64,000 bases of DNA from Streptomyces musisoli (GCF_016741855.1 NZ_JAERRH010000012.1:158425-222424); one strand, 5' to 3'; positions 1-8,626 are shown, counted from the stretch's first letter. Made by a program: numbers and translations. Notes: generated by a model not told the origin, from the letters alone.

Positions 1-140
1 CGCGTGGTCCGGGTACGGATCGCCACCCGGCACGGCAGGGACCGTGCCCCCTGGCACCCCGCCCACGGCCGCCCCGCCGGGACCCGCGGACGGCACGGAC
101 GCGTGGTCCGGGTACGGATCGCCACCCGGCACGGCAGGGA
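1..140. repeat. 41-bp direct repeat, 99-bp period, inside the vWA-protein gene
   Basis: Bases 1-41 recur exactly at 100-140. The 99-bp spacing is 33 codons, so the repeat keeps the reading frame of the minus-strand gene and encodes a repeated Gly/Pro/Asp-rich segment (core PGGDPYPDHA). The first copy runs to the window edge, so more units may follow outside. Confidence 0.85.
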
Positions 141-2388
141 GCGTGCGCCCCGACACGCCGTCCACGGGCGTCCCGCCGGCCGGTGCGGTGGCGGTCGGCT
201 CGTTCTCGTCCCCGGCTTCCTCCCCGGCTCCTTCCCCGTCGCCGTCCCCGTCCCGCGCCGCGTCGTTCGGCCGGGCGCGGGCCGCGGCGGTGATCCGGGG
301 CCACGGCGGTGTGCCGGCGTCCAGGGGGCGCAGCGCCTCCGTCAGCTGGTCCGGCTCCGCCGTCAGGCGCCACAACTCGCGTCGACAGGCGGCCAGCTCC
401 AGGGCAGCGTCGGCCCGCTCCCGGCTGTCGGCGGGGGCCGTGGCGTACGCGGCGGCGAGTTCGGTCGCGGCCTCCCGCAGCAGCCCGGCCCGCCGCCCCT
501 GCGTACGCGGGCCCGCCGTGCCGGCCTCCGCGCGCAGCACACGGCCGAGGACCAGGCGGGCCCGGGCCGCGGGCCCGGGATCGTGGACGCCGCCGGTGCC
601 GGCCGTGGCGACGCGGGCCTGCTCCCGGGCCCGGCGCAGCATCTCCGGGTCGGCCAGCTGCCGCCACCGGTCGAGCAGCCGCTCGGCCTCGGTCAGCGGG
701 TCGGGCGTGACCAGGTCCGGCAGATAGAAGCGGAGCACGCGCGCGGGGATGCGGGCGAACAGCTCGGCCTCCACGCTGCCGCCGTCCCGCGGCCCGCCGT
801 CCTCGGCGAGCCGCCCGGTGCCGGCGGCCGGGTCGTGGTCGGCGAGCCGGACCGCGGCCAAGGCGGCGAAGTTGCGGGTCCCCTTGCCGAAGTGCCGTTC
901 CACATAGGCCGAGCAGTGCTTGAGGACGAGGCCGGCGGTGTCCTGGTCGAGGGAGGACAGCAGCAGGTCCTGCATCCGGGGCGAGTAGGCGAAGCAGGGC
1001 TGGTCCTCGGTGCCGGGCAGTTGCCGCAGCAGTCCGCCGAGCAGTACCTCGGCCAGTTCCATGGGGCCGGTGTCGGGCAGCATGGCCCGCTGGACCAGCT
1101 GCATCACGGGCAGGGTGAGGGGCGCGGCGGCGAGGTAGACGGCCAGCCGGAGGGCGCCGGGCGAGGCGCCGGCCCGGAAGGCGCGCAGCAGGTCGTCGTC
1201 GCTGCGCGGCGGCGGGGCGGCGGCCGGTTCCGCGGCTGCCGTACCGGCGTGGGCGATGCCGGCCCAGGCGTGCTCACGGGTCGGTCCGGTGCCGCCGAGC
1301 AGCCGGGCGAACGCCTCGAACGCCTCCGGGGTGGGCTGGAGCACGGGCACGGGCCGGGCATCGGACGGCACCTCCTCCCACGGCTCGTCCTCGGGCAGGA
1401 AGTCCAGGTGCCCGCCGGTCTCTCCGGCCCGGACCAGCAGCCCGGGCTCGGCGGGCAGCGCGGTACGGCCCCACAGGCGGGGCGGCAGCGGCTGGACCAC
1501 GGCCAGCGGGGCGGTGCGCGGCCAGCGGTGCAGCAGGCGCTGCGCGATGCCGTTCTGCCACAGCGGACCGACGCAGTCGCTGATGACGAAGGTGAGCCGG
1601 CGCCCGCTGGGGTCGTGCAGTTCGTCGACGGGGCGCAGCCGGGTGCGCCGGCCGGGGCCGGCGGTCGTGCCGACCAGGGGGGTGCCGGAGTCGTCGGCGT
1701 ACAGGTGGTGGACGCGGACGGAGGCGAACGCGCCGGACTGCTGGCAGGCCTGGCGCAGTTCCTCGACCATCTCGCCCCAGACGGCCATGGCGGGGCCGGT
1801 GTCCATGAGCAGCTGGACGTCGCAGCGCCGGCGGCGGCCGGGCCGGGTGACGGGGAGCAGGATGCCGCTGGCGGCGGCCCGGTCGGCGGTGGCCGCCTCG
1901 TCGATCCGCTCGTCCCGGCCGCGCGGGGAGGCGGTGCGGTAGCGGCCGAGGGCGCGCAGTGCCTTTTGCAGGCCGAGCAGTCCGGGCAGGGCGCCGGCGG
2001 CGGGAGCACGGACCGGGAAGGCCGCGGGGGCGTCGCCCTCGGCCCGCCCGCCCGGGACACGGCCCGGGGTGTGCAGCGGGACGGCGGGGGCGAGGGCGTC
2101 CGTGGGGGCCGTGGGCGGGGCGCCGGGGCCGGCTGCCGGGGAGGCGCCGGGCGGTGCGGACTCCGGCTGGGGGCCGGGCGCACCGTCCGATGCCGCCGCG
2201 GGCGTGCCGGGCGCGCCGTCCGGTGCCGCCGCGGGCGTGCCGGTGCCGGGTGGGCCGGGGTCGTCGCGGGGCGGTGCCGTGCCGAGCCGCCGGGCCAGCC
2301 ACAGCGCGTCCGCCACGTCCTCGGCGGTCGGCTGGAGCCCGCCCTGGCGCAGCTTGCCGATCAGCTCGTCCAGACGCATCCCCGGCAT
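1..2388 (-). CDS. SAV_2336-type vWA protein of a vWA-MoxR-VMAP system (3' end outside window)
   Basis: The reading frame stays open from the start at 2388 to the window edge (796 codons), so the C terminus is missing. The N terminus (MPGMRLDELIGKLRQGG) and overall plan match the SAV_2336 family. After an Ala/Pro/Gly-rich linker (about residues 35-130) comes a vWA-like fold: the strand CDVQLLMDTGPAM, near residue 188, sits where a vWA domain has its DxSxS metal site, here degenerated to DTGPA. A second strand reads LTFVISDCVGPLW. The C-terminal part is helical and TPR-like, then Gly/Pro-rich. The ATPase gene stops 7 bp upstream of the start, so both share an operon. An ATG at 2379 is an alternative start. 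Role in the ternary system is inferred from family context. Confidence 0.82.
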   Translation of the reverse strand, partial: MPGMRLDELIGKLRQGGLQPTAEDVADALWLARRLGTAPPRDDPGPPGTGTPAAAPDGAPGTPAAASDGAPGPQPESAPPGASPAAGPGAPPTAPTDALAPAVPLHTPGRVPGGRAEGDAPAAFPVRAPAAGALPGLLGLQKALRALGRYRTASPRGRDERIDEAATADRAAASGILLPVTRPGRRRRCDVQLLMDTGPAMAVWGEMVEELRQACQQSGAFASVRVHHLYADDSGTPLVGTTAGPGRRTRLRPVDELHDPSGRRLTFVISDCVGPLWQNGIAQRLLHRWPRTAPLAVVQPLPPRLWGRTALPAEPGLLVRAGETGGHLDFLPEDEPWEEVPSDARPVPVLQPTPEAFEAFARLLGGTGPTREHAWAGIAHAGTAAAEPAAAPPPRSDDDLLRAFRAGASPGALRLAVYLAAAPLTLPVMQLVQRAMLPDTGPMELAEVLLGGLLRQLPGTEDQPCFAYSPRMQDLLLSSLDQDTAGLVLKHCSAYVERHFGKGTRNFAALAAVRLADHDPAAGTGRLAEDGGPRDGGSVEAELFARIPARVLRFYLPDLVTPDPLTEAERLLDRWRQLADPEMLRRAREQARVATAGTGGVHDPGPAARARLVLGRVLRAEAGTAGPRTQGRRAGLLREAATELAAAYATAPADSRERADAALELAACRRELWRLTAEPDQLTEALRPLDAGTPPWPRITAAARARPNDAARDGDGDGEGAGEEAGDENEPTATAPAGGTPVDGVSGRTLPAVPGGDPYPDHASVPSAGPGGAAVGGVPGGTVPAVPGGDPYPDHA

Positions 2389-2395
2389 CCGCCTC

Positions 2396-3409
2396 TCACC
2401 TCGTACGGTCGAGCGGTTGCATCAGCATCTCGGCGATCCGCTCCCGGGTGAGGCCCTGGGCGTGCGGATCGTGCTGGGTGAGGAACAGGGCGTTGAGGAG
2501 CTGGTCGGCGGCGAGCACCTCGCCGGGGTCGCGCTCCAGGAACCTGCGGATCAGGTCCGCGCCGGCACCGGCGCCGTCCGTGCCGAGGTGCGCCTCGACC
2601 ATGGCCGTGAGCTGCTCCTCGCCGGGCGGGTCCAGTTCCAGCTGGACGCAGCGGCGCAACAGCGGGGCGGGGAAGTCGCGTTCGCCGTTGGAGGTCAGCA
2701 CGATCACCGGGAACGCGGTGCACGCGATACGGCCGCCCTGCACGGCCACCCGGTCGCCGTCGTGCGTGAGCACCTCGACGACGGGCTCCCGGTCCGCCAG
2801 CCGTTCCAGCTCGGGGATCGAGAACTCGCCCTCCTCCAGGGTGTTCAGCAGGTCGTTGGGCAGGTCGAGGTCGCTCTTGTCCAGCTCGTCGATAAGCAGC
2901 ACGCGGGGCTGCCCGGCGGGCAGGAGCGCGGTGCCGAGCGGCCCGAGCCGGATGTAGGAGCCGATGCCGGAGGCAGCGGCGGCGCCGTCGTCCCCGCGGG
3001 CGCGTTCCAGCTGGACGTCCTGGAGCCGGGCTATGGCGTCGTACCGGTACAGCCCGTCCTGGAGGGTGGTGCGGCTGACGATGGGCCAGCGCAGCACCTT
3101 GCCCAGACCGAGTTCGTGGGCGATGGCGTACGCCAGGGTCGACTTGCCCGTCCCCGGATTGCCGGTCACCAGCAGGGGCCGGCGCAGATAGAGGGCGGCG
3201 TTGACCGCGTCCACCTCCGCGGGGCGAGGGGCGTAGTTCTCGACCATGCGGCGGCGCACGCCGAGCCGGCGGGCGCTGCTGGGGTCCTCGGGGCCGCTGT
3301 CCGCGCCGTCCCGGGAGGCGGCGAAGTCGCGCCAGGGCGGTGGCGCCGGCAACCGCCGCATGCCGTCGTGCGGCTGACCCACTCCGCGGTAGATCCGCCA
3401 GTCGTTCAC
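2396..3409 (-). CDS. MoxR-family AAA+ ATPase
   Basis: This 337-residue protein has a Walker A motif GNPGTGKS (residues 83-90), a Walker B LLIDELDKSD (171-180) and a sensor-1 region LTSNGERDFPAPLLRR, which define a MoxR-type AAA+ ATPase. The GTG start is preceded by GGGAGG at good spacing. It lies between the protease-VMAP gene (187 bp upstream, all on the minus strand) and the vWA gene (7 bp downstream). MoxR ATPases pair with vWA proteins and are thought to remodel client proteins using ATP. Here it is the likely ATP-dependent switch of the ternary system, which is inference. The 187-bp gap upstream could hold an internal promoter; none is obvious. Confidence 0.92.
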   Translation of the reverse strand: MNDWRIYRGVGQPHDGMRRLPAPPPWRDFAASRDGADSGPEDPSSARRLGVRRRMVENYAPRPAEVDAVNAALYLRRPLLVTGNPGTGKSTLAYAIAHELGLGKVLRWPIVSRTTLQDGLYRYDAIARLQDVQLERARGDDGAAAASGIGSYIRLGPLGTALLPAGQPRVLLIDELDKSDLDLPNDLLNTLEEGEFSIPELERLADREPVVEVLTHDGDRVAVQGGRIACTAFPVIVLTSNGERDFPAPLLRRCVQLELDPPGEEQLTAMVEAHLGTDGAGAGADLIRRFLERDPGEVLAADQLLNALFLTQHDPHAQGLTRERIAEMLMQPLDRTR

Positions 3410-3596
3410 CTTGGGCTCCTCCCGGCTCTGGTGATCATTCAGCGGGCCACGGCCGTCCGACGTACGAGGCTACCGCCCGCCGCCCGTGCCCGCCGACGTT
3501 CGCGGCGCCCGGTGCCCCGCCCGTCTTCCCGTGAACATCCGTACGACTCCGCGAAGTTGACGGAGCGTCCACCGGAAGCGGCGGCGCACCGGCGGG

Positions 3597-6326
3597 TCAG
3601 CCGCCGGGCGCGGCCAGGGGCGGCGGCCGCATGCTCTCCGTCCCGTACGGCGGCCGGTCCGGCGGGTCGAACAGCACGGCGATCTTCCCGCGCAGGCCGT
3701 GCGCCCGGGCGGTGTCCGGGTCGGCCAGCCGGATGCGCAGGTCACGCACCGGGCCGTGCAGCCCCTCGGCGTGTCCGCCGAGCCCGAGCAGCACGGCGGC
3801 CTGCCGGTGGAAGTCCCCGCACTCGTCGTGATCATGCCGGTCGCGGCGCCACACCACCACCGAGTGCCCGGAGCGCAGCGCGTCGCGCATCGCCGCGTAG
3901 CCCTCGCCGCTGCCGACGGGGCCGCAGTAGACGGGCACGGACGCGTCGCTCAGCGCCGTCAGGGGGCCGTAGTAGGGGTACTTGCCCCCGGCCGGGGCCC
4001 CCGGCGGATGCCCCTCGCCGGGGGGCCGCCCGTGGAGGGGCGCGTGCGTCAGCGGACCGCGCAGGACGCCCTTCCAGCGCCGGCGCCACTCCGGGGAGGG
4101 CGGCAGGCCGTTGCGCCGGATCTCCCGGAGGACGACGGTGCGCCGCATCCCGAGCGGCATGGCCCGCTCGTCCACGAAGTCGTCGTCCTCGTCGTCCGCA
4201 CCGGCCCAGGCGTCGTCCGGCACGTCGGGCAGCAACTGCCAGTCGTCCACCGGGAGATCGAACAGCTTGCGGGGCAGGAAGACCTCGACCGCGGCGAGGT
4301 GCTCCCCGTGGTCGGCCTGGCTCAGCGCCCGGGCCAGCGGCTCCCGCAGCACTTCCGCCAGCTCCTCGGCCCGCGCACCCCGGTCGTCCGCGTCGACCGG
4401 GGTGACGTCCTGACCGTCGTAGATCAGCTGGACGCTCCATGGATGCCGGCCGTAGGTGGCGGGGCCGACCCTCACGAGGACGTCGGTACGGGTGCCGGAG
4501 GAGGGGGCGGGGACGGGCCATGCCGCGCGGCTCCCTTCCGGGGCGGACGCGGGCGCCGGTTCCGGGGTCGGCGCGGGCGACGCATGCGGGGCTGGCGCGG
4601 GCGACGCTTGCGGGGCGGCGACGCCGGGGGCGTCGGGGGCGTCGGCGACCGCGGGCGCAAGGGGGGCCGGCGGGGACCCTGCCGGGAGCGGCACTGCGGC
4701 GGGAACGGCCGAAGCGGCGGGAGCGGCGGGAGCGGCGGGAGCGGCGGGCAAGGGTGTACCGGTGTGCTGGGCCGGGGGATGCGCTTCGACGGAGCCGACC
4801 GCGAAGACGCTGTCCAGGCGGTCCATCTCGGCCGGCGCGTCGGGGGTATCCGTCGGCGACGGCGCCTCGGCGGCTCCGACCGCGGACAGCACGTCGGGGG
4901 ACCCCGTCGGCGGCGGTGCTCCGGCCGGCCCTGCCGGCGACAGGACGTCGACCGCCCCGTTCGGCGCCGGTGCCGCGTCGGACCGGCCGCCGGACGGTGC
5001 AGCGGAAGGGCCGCCAGGCGGTGCAGCGGAGGGGCTGCCGGACGGTACAGCGGAAGGGGCGCCGGACGGTGCGGCGGAAGGGACGCCGGACGGTGCGGCG
5101 GAAGGGGCGCCGGGCGGGGTGGGCGGGCCGTCGGCACCCTCCGCCCCGCCGGTCCCCTCCAGCAGTGCGCGGATGGCTTCGCCGACCGCCCAGTGCCGGT
5201 GGCCTGCGGCCTGCCCGGCGATCCAGTCGGTGAACGCCCGCACCCGCGCCGGGTCCACCGCTCCGGCGTGTTCCCGGAGGGCCCTGCGGGCGACCCGGGC
5301 CGCGTACAGCAGTACGGCGTCGAGGTCGACCAGCGTTCCGCCGCCGCCCGGCTCCAGCGTGCGCAGGCCGTGGAGCAGTCCGGCGCCCTCGCGCCAGGTC
5401 CGCACGTTCCGCAGCACCAGCGAGGGCAGACGTTCGCCGCGGACCTGCTCCTTGACGTCCTCCACGAGGTGGACGACCTCGCCGGCCCCGGCCGGGGGCG
5501 GCAGCTGTGCGAGATGGCCGTACAGACGGGTGCGCAACTCGGCGGTGATCCCGGAGACGGTGGGCGCGTGACCGGACAGCGCGGCCTGGACCGCGGTCCA
5601 GTGCGGGTACGGCGACGGGGTGTCGAGGAGGCTCGCGTGATGCAGGTCGTGCGCGCGCAGCACCTCACGCACCACGCGCCCCGACTCGCGCGAGTCCAGC
5701 AGTTCGTACAGCGCGGTGACCGGAACGGCGACGCCCTCCTCCCGCCGGCGCCCCTTGATCACGCCGATGACGGAGCCGTGCCGCAGGTCGAGCACCGGCC
5801 CGCCGGACAGTCCGCCGATCGGCAGGCTCCCGGCGAGCAGCAGGGCTCGCGCGTCGGAACCGGCGAGTTCACCGGTTCCGTGCCTTATACCCAGCTCGCC
5901 GGTCTGCACCGACCAGCCGTACAGCCCGAGGGAGGCCCGCGGGCCCGCTTCCCGGTCGCCGAGCCACAGGCAGCGGACCTCGTCGGCGCCGGCCACCCGG
6001 ACGAGCGCGAGGTCGGGGAACGGCCAGGGATCGCGCGCCGGGCCCGCACCCTCGGGCCGGGGCACGACGACGGCGGCCGTCCCGGTGCCGCTGCGCGGCT
6101 CCCAGGCGCCGACGGCGGTGCGCTCCTGCCAGGTCACGCTCAGGGCGTTCTCCCCTCGGCACACCGCGGCTCCCCCCTTCCCCACGACGTGGGCGCAGGT
6201 CAACAGCCAGCCCGGGGCTATGAAGAACCCCGACCCCCAGTACGCGTCACGGTCCGTTGCATACCCGTCACCCGGTGCGCCGATGCGTGCGAGGGAGGGG
6301 CGCACCATCTCGTCGAAGGCGCTCAT
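3597..6326 (-). CDS. Trypsin-like protease fused to a VMAP C-terminal domain
   Basis: This 909-residue protein starts with a trypsin-like protease domain with a complete apparent triad: His46 (TCAHVVG), Asp105 (FPDLALVRV) and Ser174 (GLSGGPV, where many trypsins have GDSGGP). There is no signal peptide, so it should act in the cytoplasm. A helical middle region (about 225-395) follows, then a long Ala/Pro/Ser/Gly linker (about 400-620), then a VMAP-C-like domain whose hallmark is VEVFLPRKLFDLPVDDW. The start overlaps the stop of the Trypco1 gene by 4 bp (ATGA), so the two are translationally coupled. In vWA-MoxR-VMAP systems the VMAP protein carries the effector, so the protease is the candidate effector. 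The domain calls are by eye. Confidence 0.88.
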   Translation of the reverse strand: MSAFDEMVRPSLARIGAPGDGYATDRDAYWGSGFFIAPGWLLTCAHVVGKGGAAVCRGENALSVTWQERTAVGAWEPRSGTGTAAVVVPRPEGAGPARDPWPFPDLALVRVAGADEVRCLWLGDREAGPRASLGLYGWSVQTGELGIRHGTGELAGSDARALLLAGSLPIGGLSGGPVLDLRHGSVIGVIKGRRREEGVAVPVTALYELLDSRESGRVVREVLRAHDLHHASLLDTPSPYPHWTAVQAALSGHAPTVSGITAELRTRLYGHLAQLPPPAGAGEVVHLVEDVKEQVRGERLPSLVLRNVRTWREGAGLLHGLRTLEPGGGGTLVDLDAVLLYAARVARRALREHAGAVDPARVRAFTDWIAGQAAGHRHWAVGEAIRALLEGTGGAEGADGPPTPPGAPSAAPSGVPSAAPSGAPSAVPSGSPSAAPPGGPSAAPSGGRSDAAPAPNGAVDVLSPAGPAGAPPPTGSPDVLSAVGAAEAPSPTDTPDAPAEMDRLDSVFAVGSVEAHPPAQHTGTPLPAAPAAPAAPAASAVPAAVPLPAGSPPAPLAPAVADAPDAPGVAAPQASPAPAPHASPAPTPEPAPASAPEGSRAAWPVPAPSSGTRTDVLVRVGPATYGRHPWSVQLIYDGQDVTPVDADDRGARAEELAEVLREPLARALSQADHGEHLAAVEVFLPRKLFDLPVDDWQLLPDVPDDAWAGADDEDDDFVDERAMPLGMRRTVVLREIRRNGLPPSPEWRRRWKGVLRGPLTHAPLHGRPPGEGHPPGAPAGGKYPYYGPLTALSDASVPVYCGPVGSGEGYAAMRDALRSGHSVVVWRRDRHDHDECGDFHRQAAVLLGLGGHAEGLHGPVRDLRIRLADPDTARAHGLRGKIAVLFDPPDRPPYGTESMRPPPLAAPGG
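4990..5133. repeat. Six tandem 24-bp units in the VMAP linker
   Basis: Units begin at 4990, 5014, 5038, 5062, 5086 and 5110. Each is 24 bp (8 codons) and encodes an Ala/Pro/Ser/Gly octapeptide of the type GAPSAAPS in the interdomain linker. Copies differ at only a few bases, so unit number may vary between strains. Confidence 0.85.
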
Positions 6327-6733
6327 GCGGCGCCGGGTGCCGGGGACCGCGGCGCCACGACTCCGCCACCCGACGCCGCGGGATCCGCGCCGTCCGCCAC
6401 GGTGGCCGGCTCGGTCCAGGTCAGGGACACGGTGAGGGAGGACCTGCCGCCGCCCTCCGCGATGGCGCTCACGATCTTGCCCGACTGCGCCGTCAGTTCG
6501 ATGCCGAAGCTGACGGAGACCTCGACGGGGGCCGGTGTGTCCAGACCGGCGCGCAGGGAGCGCACGACACCGCCGACGGTGCCGGCCAGTCCCTCCGCCA
6601 TGTCGATGACGCGGCCGCCGAGTCCGGTGTCCCAGTAGCCGCCGTCGTCCAGCGCCTCCTCGTCGGCCGCGCCGATCCTGGCCCAGACGACGGTTCCGTC
6701 GTCCAGGCGCACACGTTCGACTCCTCCGGCCAT
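6323..6733 (-). CDS. Trypsin-co-occurring domain protein (Trypco1 / CU044_2847 family)
   Basis: This 136-residue protein carries the short beta-rich Trypco1 pattern: an N-terminal strand VERVRLDDGTVVWARI, a central helix, then VEVSVSFGIELTAQSGKIVS and SLTVSLTW. Such domains occur next to trypsin-like proteases in actinobacterial conflict loci. The gene is the first of the minus-strand operon and overlaps the protease gene by 4 bp. The name records co-occurrence; regulation or substrate delivery for the protease is a guess. A G-rich stretch precedes the ATG and serves as a weak ribosome site. The promoter should lie in the gap up to 7107. Confidence 0.82.
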   Translation of the reverse strand: MAGGVERVRLDDGTVVWARIGAADEEALDDGGYWDTGLGGRVIDMAEGLAGTVGGVVRSLRAGLDTPAPVEVSVSFGIELTAQSGKIVSAIAEGGGRSSLTVSLTWTEPATVADGADPAASGGGVVAPRSPAPGAA

Positions 6734-7107
6734 GACGCCCCCGTTCGTCGATGGGAGGAGAAGGCTAACCCCCGGGAAGGAAGAGGGGGAGGGGAAGTCG
6801 AGAGCCGGTGAACGATACGGCCGATGATCGCCCCCGAAGCCGCGGACGTGGCCGTGTCACCACGGTCCTCCCGCACTTCCGCACTCCCGCACCCACCCAC
6901 CCACCCGTGGCGCTCGTGGCCCTCGCGGCACTCCTGCGCTCATGGCCTACGCGGCACTCGCGGCACTTCTGCGCTCACGGCGTACGCGGCACTCGCGACT
7001 CTCGTGGCGGTCGTGCGCCCCGCGGTGTGCGTGCATCTCGTGGCGTTCGGGCGCGTCCCATCGCTTTCGCGCGTCCCGCGACGCGCGCGGCTCTCGCCGT
7101 CCCGCCC
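6734..7107. other. Gap upstream of the ternary operon
   Basis: No convincing gene is seen. This stretch must hold the promoter of the minus-strand operon, although no clear -35/-10 pair stands out. Its most visible structure is a tandem pair of 35-bp units at 6925-6959 and 6960-6994 sharing the core gcggcact(c/t)ctgcgctca, with a further partial copy after them. The open frames across it are repetitive and have poor codon use. Confidence 0.5.
6925..6994. repeat. Tandem pair of 35-bp units
   Basis: Unit 6925-6959 is followed directly by unit 6960-6994 with only a few differences, and a shorter fragment (gcggcactcg) overlaps or follows. The repeat lies between the ternary operon and the DUF6104 gene, both on the minus strand. 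No function is apparent. Confidence 0.8.
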
Positions 7108-7287
7108 CTACTCGTCGTCCTCGTCGTCGAGCCGCGCGAGCCAGGTGGCGAGCCGCTCCACGGGTACCTCGAAGTCGGGGTTCAGATCCACGAACGTGCG
7201 CAACTGCTCGGCAAGCCACTCGAAGGTGACCTCCTCCTCGCCGCGCCGCTTCTCCAACTCCTCGATACCGCGGTCGGTGAAGTACAT
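7108..7287 (-). CDS. DUF6104 family small protein
   Basis: This 59-residue protein begins MYFTDRGIEELEKRRGEEEV, has the central segment WLAEQLRTFVDLNP and ends in an acidic tail. I recognise it as DUF6104, a short Streptomyces family without known function. It is acidic, soluble and probably helical. AGGAG lies 11 bp before the ATG, a longish but acceptable spacing. The frame stays open far upstream on the same strand, but codon use is coding-like only from this ATG. Confidence 0.8.
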   Translation of the reverse strand: MYFTDRGIEELEKRRGEEEVTFEWLAEQLRTFVDLNPDFEVPVERLATWLARLDDEDDE

Positions 7288-7484
7288 AGGGGTTACGTCT
7301 CCTGCGTTCACGTCCAGCCTGGAAATGTCTCCCACCAGCCTATGCGCCCCGGCCGGGTCGCCGGCCCGGGAGACCCCGCGCGGTTCGGGCCACCGCTCCC
7401 GCGCACGCCTCCCCCGCGCCGGCGCTTCCCCCCTCACACCACCCCCGGCGCTCCGCGCGCTGGAGGTCCGCGGACACGACCGCC

Positions 7485-7540
7485 TTGACTTCCCGTGACC
7501 GCGATATATCGTGTTTACCCAGAGGACGCGATATGGCGTG
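7485..7540 (+). promoter_or_regulatory. Promoter with PadR-type operator candidates
   Basis: A -35 match TTGACT (7485-7490) and a -10 match TATCGT (7507-7512, spacer 16) lie upstream of the DUF4097/padR genes. Over the -10 sits CGCGATATATCG, a near-palindrome, and a related half-type site ACGCGATATGGCG follows at 7526-7538. AT-rich ATAT-centred dyads are typical of PadR regulators, and a PadR gene is the second gene of this transcript, so autoregulation is likely (inference). Confidence 0.6.
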
Positions 7541-7572
7541 TCGCGAGACCGTGCCCCGGCCGAGGAGGTCCC

Positions 7573-8625
7573 ATGTCCGAGTGGTCCGTCACCGAACCCC
7601 GGAAACTGACGTTCGACACCCCCGTGCGCGACCTCCAGGTCCGCATCGTCAACGGCACGGTGAACGTCGTGGGCACGGACGAGGGTCCCGCACGGCTGGA
7701 GGTCTCGGAGCTGGACGGCCCGCCCCTGGTGGTGACCCGTAGCGGCACCACCCTCACCGTGGCCTACGACGACCTGCCCTGGAAGGGCTTCCTCAAGTGG
7801 CTCGACCGCAAGGGCTGGCGGCGCAGCGCGGTCGTCTCCCTTGCGGTCCCGGCCGGCACCCGCGTGGAGGTGGGCGTGGTCGGCGCGGGCGCGGTCGTCT
7901 CGGGCATCCGCGGCCCCGCGGTGATCAAGGGCGTGACCGGCGACACCACGCTGGTCGGCCTCTCGGGCCCGGTCCGCGCGGACACCGTCTCCGGGAACCT
8001 GGAGGCGCAGGCGGTCACCGGTGACCTGAGGTTCCACTCGGTCTCGGGGGACCTGACGGTCGTCGAGGGCTCCGGGCCCTCCGTGCGCGCCGACACCGTC
8101 AGCGGCTCCATGATCGTCGACCTGGACCCGGACGGTCCCACGGACATCGGCCTCACCAGCGTCTCCGGCGAGATCGCCATCCGTCTGCCGCACCCGGCGG
8201 ACGCCGAGGTGGAGGCGAACACCGCGAGCGGCACGATCTCCAACGCCTTCGACGGACTGCGGGTGCACGGCCAGTGGGGCGCTCACAAGATCACCGGCCG
8301 CCTGGGCGCGGGCACGGGCCGACTCCGGGCCACCACGGTCTCCGGCTCGATCGCCCTGCTGCGCCGCCCGCCCCGAGACGACGAGGACAGGACCCCCTGG
8401 GTCACCGAGCCCCCACGAACCCCCGACGACACCGACACGAGCGGCACGAGCGGCACCGACACGAGCGGCACTGGCACAGCCGGCACCGACACGACCGGCA
8501 CACGCACCGCACCCCACCCGGCCGACCGTTCCCCGGCCGCCCCGGGAGACAATTCCGTCTCCGGCCAGGACGCCGGCGCCACCGGCGCCCCGGCCGACGG
8601 CACGACCGACAAGAAGGTGCTCTGA
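7573..8625 (+). CDS. DUF4097 family beta-strand repeat protein
   Basis: This 350-residue protein consists mainly of repeated short beta strands with the recurring pattern (A/S)xT(V/A)SG, for example VRADTVSGNLEAQAVTGDLRFHS in part, the hallmark of DUF4097 (an adhesin-like beta-helix). The C terminus from about residue 280 is a Thr/Ser/Gly linker of DTSGTSGT type. No signal peptide or membrane segment is visible. GAGGAGG lies directly upstream of the ATG at 7573. The padR gene starts one base after the stop, so they form an operon. Such pairs are common in Streptomyces; a role in envelope stress is only a guess. Confidence 0.88.
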   Translation: MSEWSVTEPRKLTFDTPVRDLQVRIVNGTVNVVGTDEGPARLEVSELDGPPLVVTRSGTTLTVAYDDLPWKGFLKWLDRKGWRRSAVVSLAVPAGTRVEVGVVGAGAVVSGIRGPAVIKGVTGDTTLVGLSGPVRADTVSGNLEAQAVTGDLRFHSVSGDLTVVEGSGPSVRADTVSGSMIVDLDPDGPTDIGLTSVSGEIAIRLPHPADAEVEANTASGTISNAFDGLRVHGQWGAHKITGRLGAGTGRLRATTVSGSIALLRRPPRDDEDRTPWVTEPPRTPDDTDTSGTSGTDTSGTGTAGTDTTGTRTAPHPADRSPAAPGDNSVSGQDAGATGAPADGTTDKKVL

Positions 8626-8626
8626 C

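Noticed and set aside
4..2451. 815-codon plus-strand open frame opposite the vWA gene
   Set aside because: It is a GC-rich shadow: no family match, repetitive Gly/Arg-rich product and no ribosome site, while the minus-strand frame has SAV_2336 and vWA-like features.
3699..6638. 979-codon plus-strand open frame opposite the protease gene
   Set aside because: Low-complexity Arg/Gly product; the opposite strand encodes a protease with a complete catalytic triad.
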